Of a stretch of DNA of 64,000 nucleotides, positions 45,057 through 59,575 are shown one piece after another. The stretch lies in contig NC_056766.1 in NCBI RefSeq assembly GCF_018687715.1, forward strand, positions 12,610,501 through 12,674,500, given 5' to 3'. This DNA is from Carya illinoinensis (taxonomy: Eukaryota > Streptophyta > Magnoliopsida > Fagales > Juglandaceae). Position numbers and translations under genes: made by a program. How positions within the stretch are numbered: position 1 is the stretch's first letter; every line of letters starts with the position of its first letter. The notes beneath the pieces are model-generated. The model saw only the letters and a program-made list of their open reading frames with translations. It was not told where the DNA came from and ran no database searches.

Positions 45057-47100
45057 TGTGACGCCCCCAAATTCCGTTTGGGATCGGACAGATATTTGAA
45101 GCGTCGAGACATGCAACACAAGGTTACCTGCCCCCGTTCATGACATATAAGATGCAATGTTCCTAACATGCATCTAACATTATGCAATATTCGCAGCGGA
45201 TAATTTTTTTCTTTAGCAATACTATGCACCAAATTGAAAATATCCCAAATGCTTAAAACATACTTCATACATAAAGACCCATTGAGTAGATCACAACACT
45301 AGTTCAAAATGGTTATGATCCAAAAAATACTAAAGATGCAACTCCATTGTACAAGTAGTAATTTACGTTAACTACTATATTAACATTGACGTCACACCGT
45401 CGCTTAGTCAACTGTGTCTAGTTGATCAGCTCCTGACTCTCCTTCAGGTCCTGTAACAAGATCTACCATTCGGGGGGAATGGTAGTTGGGACTACCAAAG
45501 TGAGATTTGATTACAAATCTCAGTAAGTTAACAAAAAACTTCCACACAAGCTAATGATGCATGCATGACAGTAAAATCATAAATGCATAATCAAATTCAT
45601 AAGTAATTAAAGCATAACTTGGCGTACAACATAGCATAATTGACATAACTTAAATTGAAACATGAACTGAACTTGACTTGACATGAACTTGATCTGAAAC
45701 TTGATTTAACATGAAAAATACATACTCCACAGTTGTTATGGCCCCATGTATTCTATATGTAAATACATACTCCACAGTTGTTGTGACCTCATGTATTCTA
45801 CACAAACTTGACTTAACATGAAAAATACATACTCCACAGTTGTTGTGGCCCCATGTATTCTACGGAAACTTATTCTTTAACTGCTTAAATACATACTCCA
45901 CAGTTGTTGTGGCCCCATGTATTCTACGTGTCACAATTGCTGTGTCTCACGTAGTGTATGCGTCACAATTGCTGTGACCTCATACATAAGTAATCAAGAT
46001 GAAACGTGACTGGAATACGAAATGACTGAAGCCCTTATGTAACATAACGTGACTTGAATATAACTTGGAATACATGACCAACTTGAGATAGAAATATTTC
46101 GTAACATTGCATAACATATAATAGACAACATATTTAACATGACATACTTGCAACAGTGAATATTACATAACTTGACATACATGTAATAGATGGCATACTT
46201 AGCATGACGTACTTGTAAGGTACAGTAATACATGACAGAATATATTATGTAACAGATAAAAATTGACAACAGAATAAATTCTGTATAATAGACAATCACG
46301 TGATAACTTGGCATGGCATGACATATATGATAACATACATACATACACTGTAATTCTTTTACTTAGCACACATACACAGTAGACTGCTAGTAAGTTAAAA
46401 ACTAACTTACCTCGATCTCCGTATTTCTTATAAAACTTCAAGTGCGACCACGAGGAAAATAGCTTCGAAATGGGCGTGCAAAAGAACTCCTAAAAGCTGT
46501 CCGAGAGAGAGTGTTTGATAATCTTTTATTGGAAGGTGTAATTGAAGATAATTTCATGGGGAGAGGTGGCTGGAGATACTTATGGATGAGATATGGAAGA
46601 GATGAGGCTGGAGTTGAGAGTTGAGTGTAGTTTTCTCCTACCCAAAATATCTATAAAAGATTATCTCATAATATTCTATCCAATAGTATCTACAAAAATC
46701 AATTTAAGATATTTTTATCTAATAATATCTATAAAAATCAACTCAAAATATTTTTACCCAATAATATTCATGAAAATTACCTCAAGATATTTCTTTTTAT
46801 CCAATAATATCTACAGTTTTGAACAGACGTTTTGTCCGAAAATATGAAAAAATGTTATTGCGCCATAAGACTTTAAATAACCCTCCGAGTCTAATGGTAC
46901 AAACCATAATATATTTTGACACTTCTAACTATCTCCAATAATCAAAAAAACACTTCTGATACCATAGTAAATAATAACACTAACTATGTAGTTAGACAAA
47001 AACCTATACGATTAATGGATTCATGAAAACTTATGGGGTTTTCACAAGGTTCCTAAAGTTAATAGAAATTTCACAATTGAATTTCTAGCGGGCTGTTACA
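45057..47100 (-). repeat. LTR (5' LTR in element orientation), 2044 bp
   Basis: Near-identical partner of 38810-40943, with only scattered substitutions in what I compared, so the insertion is young relative to the host LINE. The primer-binding site abuts its lower edge at about 45043-45054. Confidence 0.92.
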
Positions 47101-47105
47101 GCTGT

Positions 47106-50100
47106 CATGTGCTTCTTGCTATGAAATCTGACCATTTCCCCCTCTTTGTTCAAGTGGGTAGTAAGGCTAGACCAAATCCCAGCAAGACTTACCTTTTCAT
47201 ATTTGAAGCTGCTTGGAATATGAAGGAGTTTTGAACACTATTAAAGAGGGGTGGGGTAAAGCGGCAGTGGGGGGTGATGTTACCTCTACTACGAGTAAGA
47301 GGCTATTTAATTGTAGTCTTGATCTAAAGAATTGGAATATGACCATCAACAGAAAGGCTCCTGATGATATAAAAAAGAAGAAAAAGAGCTTGGGGGAGTT
47401 ACAAGATTCAAACCAAGGGGACCAAGTAGCTGCACTACTTCTACTTCAGAAAGAAATCGAACAATCACTTTGTGAGGAGGATCTAAAGTGGAAATAAAGG
47501 GCCAAACAACACTGGCTACAAAATGGGGACATAAATAAAAATTCTACCCCTTGCATGCTACCTAAAGAAGAAAGACTAATAAAATTTTTCAGGTGTCAGA
47601 TCATAACAATGTTCTGGTCACTTAGAAGCAACAAATTGGTGAAATTTTTACAAACTTTTTCTCTGATTTGTTTACCTCTTCAAACCCATCTGAACTTGAA
47701 TTGTGCCTTGAAGATGTAACCCCTAAGCATACTCCTATGATGAATGATAAGCTGTTGCGAAAATTCTCTGAAGAAGTGGTGAAAGTTGCTGCGTTCCATA
47801 TGAAAGGCATGGGGTCTCCAGGCCTTGATGGATTCCTAGCCTTGTTTTATCAATCCCATTGGGAAGTCCTTAGCAAGGAAGTGTGCAAGTTTGCACTTAA
47901 TGTACTAAACTATGGTGGATCCTTGGAGGGGTTAATGAGACTTTCATTACTTTCATTCCTAAGATCAAAGAGCTTATTAGAGTCCAAGATTTTAGAACAA
48001 TTAGCTTGTGTAATGTAATTTATAAAATTGTTGCTAAAATGCTGTCTAACATATTAAAGCTTGTTATACCTGATATTATATCTTCAAACCAAAGTGCTTT
48101 TGTTCCAGGTAGAGCCATTATTGATAATATTTTGGTAGCATACAAAACCCTTCACTCCATGACTACTAGAATGAAGGGGAAGACAGGTTTCATGGCCACA
48201 AAGCTAGACATGAGAAAGACCTATGATCGTGTGGAGTGGACATTCCTTGCGGATGTGATGAAAAAGCTAGGTTTTGGTCAAGCCTGGGTCTCTCTTGTGC
48301 TAAATTGTATCTCCTCTGTCTCATACTCTATTCTCCTTAATGGTGAACCTCAAGCCCCTTTCAAAACAACTAGAGGTCTAAGGCAAGGGGATCCCCTGTC
48401 CCCTTACCTTGTTATCCTCTGTGCAGAGGCTTTATCTTGCATGCTGCAGAAGGCTGAAGCAATTGGAAGTTTGTCTAGTGTTTCTATTGGAAAATGCCCC
48501 CAAAGGGTAAGCCACTTGTCCTTTGCTAATGATAGCATAATTTTTTTGCAAATCAAACTCACTAGAGTGGAGTAGGTTGATGAGAATTCTGAGTATATAT
48601 GAGAGGGCTTCAGGTCAGTGCTTAACAAGAAGAAGTCTTCTATTTTCTTCAGTAAAAATACTTCGATAGATAATTAGCAAACCCTCTTGGGAATTGCTAG
48701 AGTAAAGTCTACAGGATCTTTTGACAAGTATTTAGGGCTTCCTGTAATGGTTGGTAGAGCCAAAACTACTGCTTTTCATGGCCTCATTGATAGGACTTGG
48801 GCAAAAATAATAAACTAGAAGACAAAATGCCTTTCAATAGCTGGCAAAGAGGTACTAATCAAATAAGTATTGTAGGCCATACCTACTTACACAATGGGCA
48901 TCTTTTTACTCCTTCAATCCATAACAAGGAGATAGGATCAATTGTTGAGAAAATTCTGGTGGGGTTTTAATGAGGACCATGCCAAAATCCAATAGGTTAA
49001 GTGGAGTAAATTGAACAAAGGAAAAGACCAAGGTGGGTTGGGGTTTCAAAATTTCAGTAGCTTTAACCTTGCTCTTCTAGCTAAACAAAGGTGGACTGTC
49101 CTCACCAATCCAAACTCACTTACTGCTCAAGTGCTAAAATAGAAGTATTTTCCCTCATGAAATTTGTTAGATGGTAATCTGAGCTATAGACCATCTTTGG
49201 CCTAGAGAAGCATGTTGGCTGGGGTGAATTTACTGAAAGAGGGTCTGTAGTGGAGGATTGGCAATGGATATAAAGTTAGGATATGGAAGGAGAGATGGTT
49301 ACCTAGGTCAGTTTCATTGGCAACAGGAAGTAGAAGCTATGGGGATAATAAGGTAGAATGGGTATCATATCTGATGGAGCCTGTGTTAAAGAGATGGGAT
49401 GAAACCATACTCAACAAATGGTTCTCTCAGTAGGAGGTGGACCTCATCAAAGCCATCCCTATCAGTTTGGGCAACAGAGAGGATAGACTTATCTGGAGGG
49501 GTACTAACAATGGTATTTTCTCAGTAAAAAGTGCCTACCACTTACACAGGCAAACTCTCTCACACCAAGAAGGTGGGACCTCGATTGACCATGCTCATAG
49601 TGATATCTAGAAATTCTTGTAGAAATTGCAGGTTCCCAATGCAGTTAAAAGTTTTCTTTGGAAGACATGTAATAAGGCTCTCCCTACTTTTGACAATCTG
49701 CAGAGGAGAAAACTGAGTGAATAGAACGTATGCCCAATCTGTCAACTTGAAAGAGAAACTTCAGGCCATGCATTATGGGGATGCAATGCTGCAAGAGATG
49801 TGTGGGGCCAAACCAGTTTCAAAATTATGAAGATGTCCCTGCAATGCGACCTATTTAGAGATATTTGGGAGCAATTGACAGTAAAACTACCAAAAGATAA
49901 ACTTGAAATGGCTGGTTTGCTTGCAAGACTCATATGGAATTGAAGAAATGAGGTTGTGCATGACAAGGAATTTAGATATCCTAACTCAATTATAGTTAAG
50001 GCCAAAGAGGATCTGAGACTCTTTCACCTTGCCAAGACCAAGGATGTGATGCCCTCTACAGTTGTTTGTACTAACAAAGTGTAGAAATGGAGAAAACCTC

Positions 50101-50569
50101 TAGCAAGAAAATTTAAACTAAACTGGGATGCTGCTTTAAATGACTCATTGGGAGTGATAGGTATTGGAGCCATAATCAGAGACTGCCATGGCATGGTTCT
50201 AGGGTCAGTGAGGGCCAACAGGAAGTAAAACTATCACCTCTAATACCTGAGGCTTATGCCATGTTGGTGGCTATCCAATTCTGTAAGGAAAGTGGTTTTA
50301 TTGATCTAGTGCTTGAAGGAGACTCACTGCAGGTGGTTCTCAAAATACAAAACTCAGCAATGGACTGGAGCTAAGCTAGCCTAATCCTTGAAGATACAAA
50401 AACTATCCTAGATTCTTTCACAAATTGGAGTATTGAACACATAAAGAGGGATGCTAATATGGCTGCTCATTTGCTAGCCAAGGATGCCCTCAACCGTGTT
50501 GAAGATGTTTTTTATCTCAAGTTTATTCTTGATTGTATTAAGCATGTTGTCCTACATGACTCTTTGTAA
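47106..50569 (+). pseudogene. LINE ORF2, end of endonuclease, reverse transcriptase, zf-RVT and RNase H
   Basis: The endonuclease end (KSDHFPLFV) is followed by the RT: GSPGLDGFLALFYQSHW, CNVIYKIVAKMLSNILK, NQSAFVPGRAIIDNILVAYK, TKLDMRKTYDRVEW, FKTTRGLRQGDPLSPYLV. The catalytic FADD reads FAND (about 48525). After many stops come a zinc-finger region (CPICQLERETSGHALWGCNA, about 49735-49795) and RNase H pieces (NWDAALNDSLGVIGIGAIIR, IPEAYAMLVAIQFCKESGF, VLEGDSLQVVLKIQNS, HIKRDANMAAHLLAKDAL), ending at TAA 50567-50569. The altered catalytic aspartate and stops mean no activity. Confidence 0.88.
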
Positions 50570-51596
50570 TCAGTTTGCTTGAGGAATGAAATGGTGACAT
50601 TGATTTCAAAAAATAAAAATACAAAGATACTAACTATATAGTAATATATATAGTAACTATATAAAGTAATTATATATATAAATATATGTACTAACTATAT
50701 CACTACAACAATTTTGAGCTTTTGGTATGATTTTCATTTGGAACGATGGAACGAAATGAAAATCGTCCCAAAATATAAGATATAGGGATGAAATCCCAAA
50801 ACTAGTATGAATAATGAAACCGTTTGGGTTGGGATTAATTTTAATCCCAAAACTAGTTGGGGACAAAAAAAATCATCCCTAATCAAATAATTATTTGCAG
50901 GTTGGGATTAAAAAAGGGCGGGCCAAGAGCGGGAAATTGAGTACCCATTCGAATGCCACACAAACACGTTCGAACGGTTAGTCCATAATAGAATTATTAT
51001 TCACGGGTGAGAATTATTATTAAAAATGGTGGGTATAGCATGGAGAATTGAACAATCGTTCGAACACCTAAGTTCACCGTTTGAACGCAAACATCAAACA
51101 CTTTTTTGACTGTTCGAATGGTAGATTTAAATAATAATCAATTACACAAACAAATTAATATTAATACTCAACTATTATTTAATTAAAAAAATGAGATAGT
51201 GTATAATTAATTAAAATTTGTAAACATTAAATGTCCATACTAAAACACAAAACATCAAATTAAATATTGTCCAAACCAAAAACAAAATAAACATAAATAA
51301 CAAATATAATAAAAGACTACATCCCCAAATGCTTGAGGATATCCTCACATGAAGTTAGCATCGTCTCTATCTATGTCAGTCGAGTAAATATATTGTCCTG
51401 AGTCTGAGATAAGAGATCAACATCAACAAATAACTCCAAAATGGTAGTAGTAATCTCCATAATCTTCGTACGTAAGGCAAATAAGGCAATCTGGATCTCC
51501 GGGTGCACTCCAATGACTATCTCGGGAATCTGTGCACAGATCTCTGCACACACTATATTAGCAATCTGATCAAAAGTAATAGTGCGTGATGCCTAG

Positions 51597-52099
51597 AGCT
51601 GTGTCGATGTCTCACCGACTGATACTCCATGATCAAGAGGTTGTGCTTCTTTGGCCTCCTCTTCTTTGGCCTTGGTGTCGACTGGCTTATCTCTATTATG
51701 CTGAGCTCGAATCCAAAATGTAGAGTGCCCCGTGCTCCATGACAGGGTGGTGGAGTTGATCGGTCCCATGGGCACTTGAACATGCTCAACAACATCAAGT
51801 AAGAGCCCAGACTTTAACAGATATCGTGTGATCATGATCGCGTATGGAAAAATATCCATCATAACGTATGTAGTCTCTGATTGCATCCTTGCAAATATAA
51901 TACTTGATAGGTCTATAGGTACCATACGAGTGACTCGTATCATAAATCTCATCCGATCTACGCTAACCTTCATCTTATGCTGCTGATGGTCAATGTTGGA
52001 TGCAATGATTAAATTCATCATCTTGAAGAAGTCTAACAAATGAACATGTTTAATGCTCTTCGTCCCATCATAAGGAAGAGCATCGGGATGAAAAATCAA
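51597..52099 (-). pseudogene. Plant-transposon-protein-domain frame on the CACTA minus strand
   Basis: The frame contains LDFFKMMNLIIASNIDHQQH, KMKVSVDRMRFMIRV, IDLSSIIFARMQSETTYVMM, DIFPYAIMITRYLLKSG and VPMGPINSTTLSWSTGH. I recognise these as the 'putative plant transposon protein' domain found in many transposon-derived plant ORFs. The N-terminal part beyond 52099 is stopped. The acidic tail (DTKAKEEEAKEAQP) and a further frame (51371-51553) may be its C-terminus. Function unknown. Confidence 0.55.
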
Positions 52100-52383
52100 C
52101 TACTTGACCTCATGATCCAAGAGGCTATCAAGTCCATCAGCAGCAGTGCCCGTATCCTCACGAAGAACCTCACAATGTATGACTTGGGTTAGTAACAGAT
52201 GGATTTAATTTGTTCGAAAACATGAGTACTAGTCATAGTACTAGGCCAGTTGTACTTACGCCATATAATCTACCACCGTAGAAGTGTATGAAAGATCCAT
52301 ATTTCATGATGAGTTCACTTATTCCAGGTCCGAGATCATCGAAAAATGATATAGACATACACTTACAGACATTGATTGCATAA

Positions 52384-54760
52384 TTGAAAGATTTGTGGGA
52401 GAATGGGGTCTTGACATTTGATTCATCAACATGTAAGTCGTTCATGATGCATGCTGCTGTGTTATGGACAATAAATAATTTTCCTGCTTATAAAAACTTG
52501 TCAGGTTGGAGCATTAAGGGGAAAATGGCTTGTCCGACTTCTAACAAACATACACAATCTGAAAGGGTTAAGTATAGGAGGAAACTATGCTTTATGGGTC
52601 ATTGTTGATTTCTACCTAGTGGCCATTGATGGTGTGAAAATGCTAGACTATTTGATGGCATTGTAGAATGGAGGACACCATATTTGTTTAGTGAAGACGT
52701 GCTTGCACAATTTTTAGATGTTAGAAATAATGATTTTGGTAAAAAATAACGGAAAAAAAAATGAAATGAAAATGAGTTGAATTGGATAAAGAAGAGTATA
52801 TTTTTTGAATTCCCCTGTTGGTTGATGTTGAAATTACGGCATAGTCTCAATGTTATGCATATTAGGAAAAATATATGCGAGTCTGTTTTGGGAACATTGA
52901 TGTCAATTGAAGGCAAAACAAATGATAATATAAACTCACGAAAAGATCTCAAGCGGTTGGAAATCATACCTGAAATGCAATTGCAACAAAGTGGTTCGTC
53001 TGTCTATATGTCAATTGGGTGGTATACATTTTCTAGAAATGAAAGGGTTATATTTTTTGAGTAGTTGATGAAAATTAAATTACCGGACGGGTATGCCTTG
53101 AACCTAACAAGGTGTGTGTGAACAAATGAATGTAAAATTACTGGATTAAAAAGTCATGATTGTCATGTATTTTTATAATGTATCTTGCCTGTTGGTATCC
53201 ATGGATTCTTGACCAAAGATGTGTGGGTTGCATTGATTGAGTTAGGTGCATTTTTTAAAAATTTATGTGCTAAAACGTTGAATGTAGAAGCTTTGGATCG
53301 TATGGAATGAGAAATTGATATAATATTGTGTAAGATGGAGAGTATCTACCCACCGTCATTCTTCGACGTAATGGTTCACTTAGCTGTTCATTTACCATGT
53401 GAGGCTCGACTTGTAGGACTAGTGCAGTATAGATGGATGTATCCTATTGAACGATTTCTTGGAAAATTGAAACACACAGTGGGTAACAAGGCTCGTCCAG
53501 AAGGATCAATTGCAGAAACATATATTGATGATGAGTGGCAAATGTTCTGTTTTAAATACTTCCACGGAGTTGACATGAGGTTTGATTGGCAGAAAAGAAA
53601 TTTTGATATCGATTTTGATATCGACCAAGCAAGACAGTGGAATGGGTTTTCTGTTTTTCCAACAAGTACAACCACTTGGTGTGGCATGTGGTTATTATTT
53701 GGTCGGAAGAAAATTTGAGAAAGTTCAGTGGTACGTGATAAACAATTGCCTTGAGATAGAGAGCCACTTAAAGTAAGTTATCATATTAGTTTAAGTATCA
53801 TTTACGTCCTAAAAATTATATGAATATTAATTTTTTGGCAATGCTTAATTTTAGTGATTATATTAATGTGCTTAAAGAACTTGGAGTAAATAATATAGAC
53901 CAGAAACATGAAGATGAGTTTCCGAAATGGTTCAAACAGCACGTAATGACATTAATATGATGCGAATTTCCTCTAATTTAAAAATTAGATTAGATTCTTT
54001 ATTTTTTAATGTTTATGCTTTAACTATTATGTAGGTTGTACAAATGCATACGAGTAATCCGAAAGATATATCGGATGAACTGTATGCACTGGCTCATGAC
54101 ACCTTGAGATAGGCTACTTGATATTTTGTATGTATTTTTTGAGGAAGTAGATATCATACAATGGATCAAGAATGCTATAGGAAAACACAAAATAGTAGTG
54201 TCCTTGTTGAAGGGAGACATGATGGATATAATGTTGATTTCTATGGAATTATCATGGATATAATTGGAATGAAATATATGAGGGAACTTGTGGTATATTT
54301 ATTTAAGTGCGATTGGTGGGATTTAAGCAATCCTTAAAGGGGAAAATGCCATGATGAATATTTTCTTAATATTAATACATCAAAAAAAATGTTATGAAAA
54401 TTATCCTTTTATTTTGGATTCTCAAAACATCTCAAGCATTCTACTTAGAGGATCCTAAGTTAGGAAATCAATGACGAGTAGTACAAATTTTTTCTCCAAG
54501 AAATATATATGACGTTAACCATGAGGTGGAGGGACAAGATGAAGATCAAGAAAATGATTCCTCTACTCAAGAAGCATACTAAAAGAGTCAACTTGTCTTT
54601 AACTTATTTGTCGTTTTGAGCCAGTATGAGATGATCCCCTTACATAAGGAAGATATTGAGGTTGAAATAATTGATGTGACAGTTGAGCAAAATGTTGAGT
54701 CATTTGAATTATTTACAGATGATGAGAGTGAATCTATAAATGAAACTGATATAGATGATT
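52384..54760 (+). pseudogene. TNP2-like CACTA transposase, degraded
   Basis: The ordered TNP2 motifs are MKDLWENGVLTFDSSTCKSF, LWTINNFPAYKNLSGWSIKG, KMACPTSN (52384-52600), then FFEFPCWLMLKLRHSLNVMH, IRKNICESVLGTL (about 52800-52905). The DUF4218 part follows: YPPSFFDVMVHLAVHLPCEA, VQYRWMYPIERFLGKLKHTV, NKARPEGSIAETYI (53338-53530). The C-terminal part (VVSLLKGDMMD frame, then FKCDWWDLSNP near 54303-54338) is broken by many stops. The protein would cut CACTA ends; it is dead here. Introns and frameshifts are hard to separate by eye. Confidence 0.8.
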
Positions 54761-54959
54761 GACCGATTTTGTGTTCACATTACGCAGTACCTTGAAATTA
54801 TGCCACCAAAGAGGAATGAAGTTTGCATCCCATCTCCACGTATTCCTAGCTTTTCGTCCGACTCACCACTAGAGACTGACTTTACAGAATAAGGTAGATA
54901 CTTAGTACTTATTTTTTTCAATTAAGATAATTGATAATTATACAAAGTAAATGACTCAC

Positions 54960-56720
54960 TAAAAAATGAGTAGCACAAAGGCTATCCCAAGTGCAGGACG
55001 ATGTCGTGTAATAATTAGGAATAAATTCCTAAATCGTCTCCTCAGGGAAAGTTACTTAAAATTAAATTCGTTGAAAAATGTGAAAAACTTCACAAAGAGA
55101 AAACAAGATGATGATATGTGCAATGGATGGAAAAGGGTACTAGTCATGAACTAGATTCATGTTTCTAGATTTTGATTGTCGGATTGGAATGTAAAGGATT
55201 AATAGATTAAACTCAGAAATTAATGAAACTAAATTAAGAATTAAACTAAATTAGAAAGTAATTGACAAAACATGAACTGAAAATTCAAAATACCTAAAAC
55301 CAAGATTCTAGAATTCGTCTTTGTATTTAAATCACAAATTCTCAAAATAACACATAACAATTATAATCACTATTAAATGAAAGCTTAAAGAAACAATAAA
55401 AATAAATAACATGAAATAAGTAAACAACAAATAAATTACCCAACTAAAACAAAAACAAAAGCTCTCTCCTTCACTTTCTGAAAAATATAATTCAAACCAA
55501 CTAAATCTCCTATAGAAAAATAAATCTAAACCGACTCACCTCACTTTACGAATGAAAAGCTCAATTCCCTCTACTCCCATCTATCATGTTTCAAAAAAAT
55601 CAAAAAAAAATAAAAGCTCTCAACCGAACCTTTCTTGCAATAAATTAAGGTAATACACTTAATGAGAACTTCTAGAACAATTCTTTTGTTGCATGGAACC
55701 AACTAGCATATTTAATTAAAACTTCTAAAACAATTCTTTTGTTGCATAAAACCAACTAGCACACTTAATTAAAACTTTTAAAATAATTCTTTTGTTGCAT
55801 GAAACCAACTAGCACACTTGATAGAAATTAAGGTATTACACTTAATGAAATAAAATTCTAGAACAATTCTTAATACACTTAATAAAGATTCTAAAACAAC
55901 AAAGCATTGAAGCCAAAAGGAAAAACAAACTGCCGATCAAACAAAATGTTTAAGTCAAAAAAAACAAACTGCCGAACACAAGAAAGAGCCAATTATTTAA
56001 AGAACATAACAAAGAAATAACAAAGCAGAAAGTTCTCTTTCCTCTAATCATGCACCGATTTATTCTTCACTCAGTTCCAGCACAACACTCACACGTTCTC
56101 TCAATTCCAGCTGACCGACTGCACACTTTCAATTCCTTTTCACAACTCCTTTTTCAGTTCCAGCACATCATGCACTCACCGACTACACATGTTTCTCTAT
56201 ATTCTCTTCTCATTGCCGTAAACATTGACCAAGCTTGCATGTGTCTTTCTTTTCATGCTTTCCATTTTCCTTTTTTCGATGGTGTTAATTGTTGACTACA
56301 TCACATGCAGCTCTCTATCTTCCTTCATTTCGGCTACCTCTTCCTTAATTTCAGCTCTTTTTTCCACACATGTTTCTTCATTCTTTATACATGTCAAGCT
56401 TCAATGAATTTCCATCGATTTCTCCTCTCTCATCTTATTCAATCAGTTTCTCAATTCAAACCAAGCACCTTTCACTTTTATTTTTATTTTTCTCTTCCAA
56501 CCCCACATGTCTTCACGTTTCACTAGCTGCCTCTCGCATTCACACTTCACTAGCCGCCTCTTGCATTCACACCTCCAGAAAATTCAAACCAACTTCAGCA
56601 TTGGCAACCAACCGACACCTCTTTTTACTTTCCAGAATTTCTTTCATGCACCGATTTTCACTCTTCACTCTCCTTCAATCACAGCTTCTCTCCTTTCACA
56701 CCTTTATTCTATCGTCCAGC

Positions 56721-56757
<37 letters not shown>

Positions 56758-56900
56758 GGCTGAATTCGGTACTTCTCCATTCCATCCAGCAATATATATA
56801 TATCAAGTCGGCGCCAAACTCCCCCAACTACAATTCACTCCAGCCGACTTCTCTTCACAAGTCAAGCACAGCATCTCTCCTTTCTTTTCTTCATCCAGCA

Positions 56901-56932
<32 letters not shown>

Positions 56933-57401
56933 GCCCCAAGTTGCAAACTCATTCCTCCAATTCACGGCTCTTCATTAATAATCACCACCAACTCCACAAG
57001 TCAAGTAATGCACCGCACCTTTTTATTTCTTCTATGGGATCACATTTCAGCTCCTTCTTCCAGCTTGCCAAGTTGTTGCCATGTGAATGGATTAAATTCA
57101 TGTGATATGCAACCACTTGGAAGACAAAAGAAGTATTTTTCCATGGGTTGGAAAGGAGTTGGTGGATTTATTTGAGTGTGAACGGAAGAGGTGGTGGATG
57201 ATTGATGAGAGTGACTTGGGTTGAGTTGGTGGGATGAAGTGCATACGGCACTCTTCAATCCAGAGGTGATCAACAATTCAATATATCTTTCCATGCCATG
57301 TGTATAGGACCTACAAGCCAAAATAGATTGTTTTGAGTCATGCATGCGTTAATGACTTCCAATCTATTCAAAAAGTTTAACATATGGATCACACACAAAA
57401 T
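54960..57401 (-). mobile_element. Probable Athila 3' LTR / post-pol sequence, part 1
   Basis: No protein family is found. Sequence of the form AAGTGCAGGACGATGTCGTG and TCCTAAATCGTCTCCTCAGG near 54990-55050 resembles what I know from Athila-type LTR ends. Several near-repeats of TTCTTTTGTTGCATG..ACCAACTAGCA occur at 55680-55825. CA and AT microsatellites lie at 56719-56743 and 56897-56925. The short serine-rich frames at 56050-56930 look like chance. Exact LTR borders cannot be set. Confidence 0.35.
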
Positions 57402-57406
57402 TTATC

Positions 57407-59575
<2,169 letters not shown>

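Larger units (their letters stand above)
38810..47100 (-). mobile_element. Non-autonomous LTR retrotransposon (8.3 kb), minus orientation, nested in the LINE
   Basis: Two near-identical LTRs (38810-40943 and 45057-47100) bound a 4.1 kb interior. The LINE endonuclease reads on across the empty site; the duplicated bases are GTTGT (38805-38809) and GCTGT (47101-47105), one mismatch. GCTCTGATACCA just before 45057 is the reverse complement of a methionine-tRNA primer site. A pyrimidine tract (ATCTCCCCTCCTAAAAAAAA, from 40944) is the complement of the polypurine tract. Both place the element on the minus strand. No protease, RT, RNase H or integrase is present. A weak gag-like zinc knuckle remains at 44711-44959. 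A hAT sits at 41036-42866 and an antisense frame at 43461-43847. Confidence 0.92.
36115..50626 (+). mobile_element. L1-type LINE (about 5.7 kb net) carrying nested insertions
   Basis: ORF1 and ORF2 remains run in order on the plus strand, from a leader at 36115 to an A-rich tail (CAAAAAATAAAAATAC, about 50608-50623). ATACTAAC lies directly outside both ends (36107-36114 and 50627-50634) and fits a short target-site duplication in AT-rich DNA. Two later insertions split it: a hAT-like element at 36339-36858 and an LTR retrotransposon at 38810-47100. Removing them restores colinear reading of ORF1 and ORF2. Many internal stops show it is old and inactive. Confidence 0.88.
50701..54900 (+). mobile_element. 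CACTA (En/Spm) transposon, left end present, right end not found
   Basis: It begins CACTACAACAATTTTGAGC at 50701, a CACTA-type terminus. Subterminal sequence with repeated GTTCGAACG-like palindromes follows (50948-51130). A minus-strand frame (51560-52100) and plus-strand TNP2 transposase remains (52384-54760) come next. No TGTAGTG end is found before the Athila-related sequence that begins near 54960, so the right end is lost, diverged or displaced. Confidence 0.75.

Noticed and set aside
56050..56930. Overlapping serine/histidine-rich plus-strand frames
   Set aside because: They share no family motif, end in CA/AT microsatellites and lie in probable LTR sequence.
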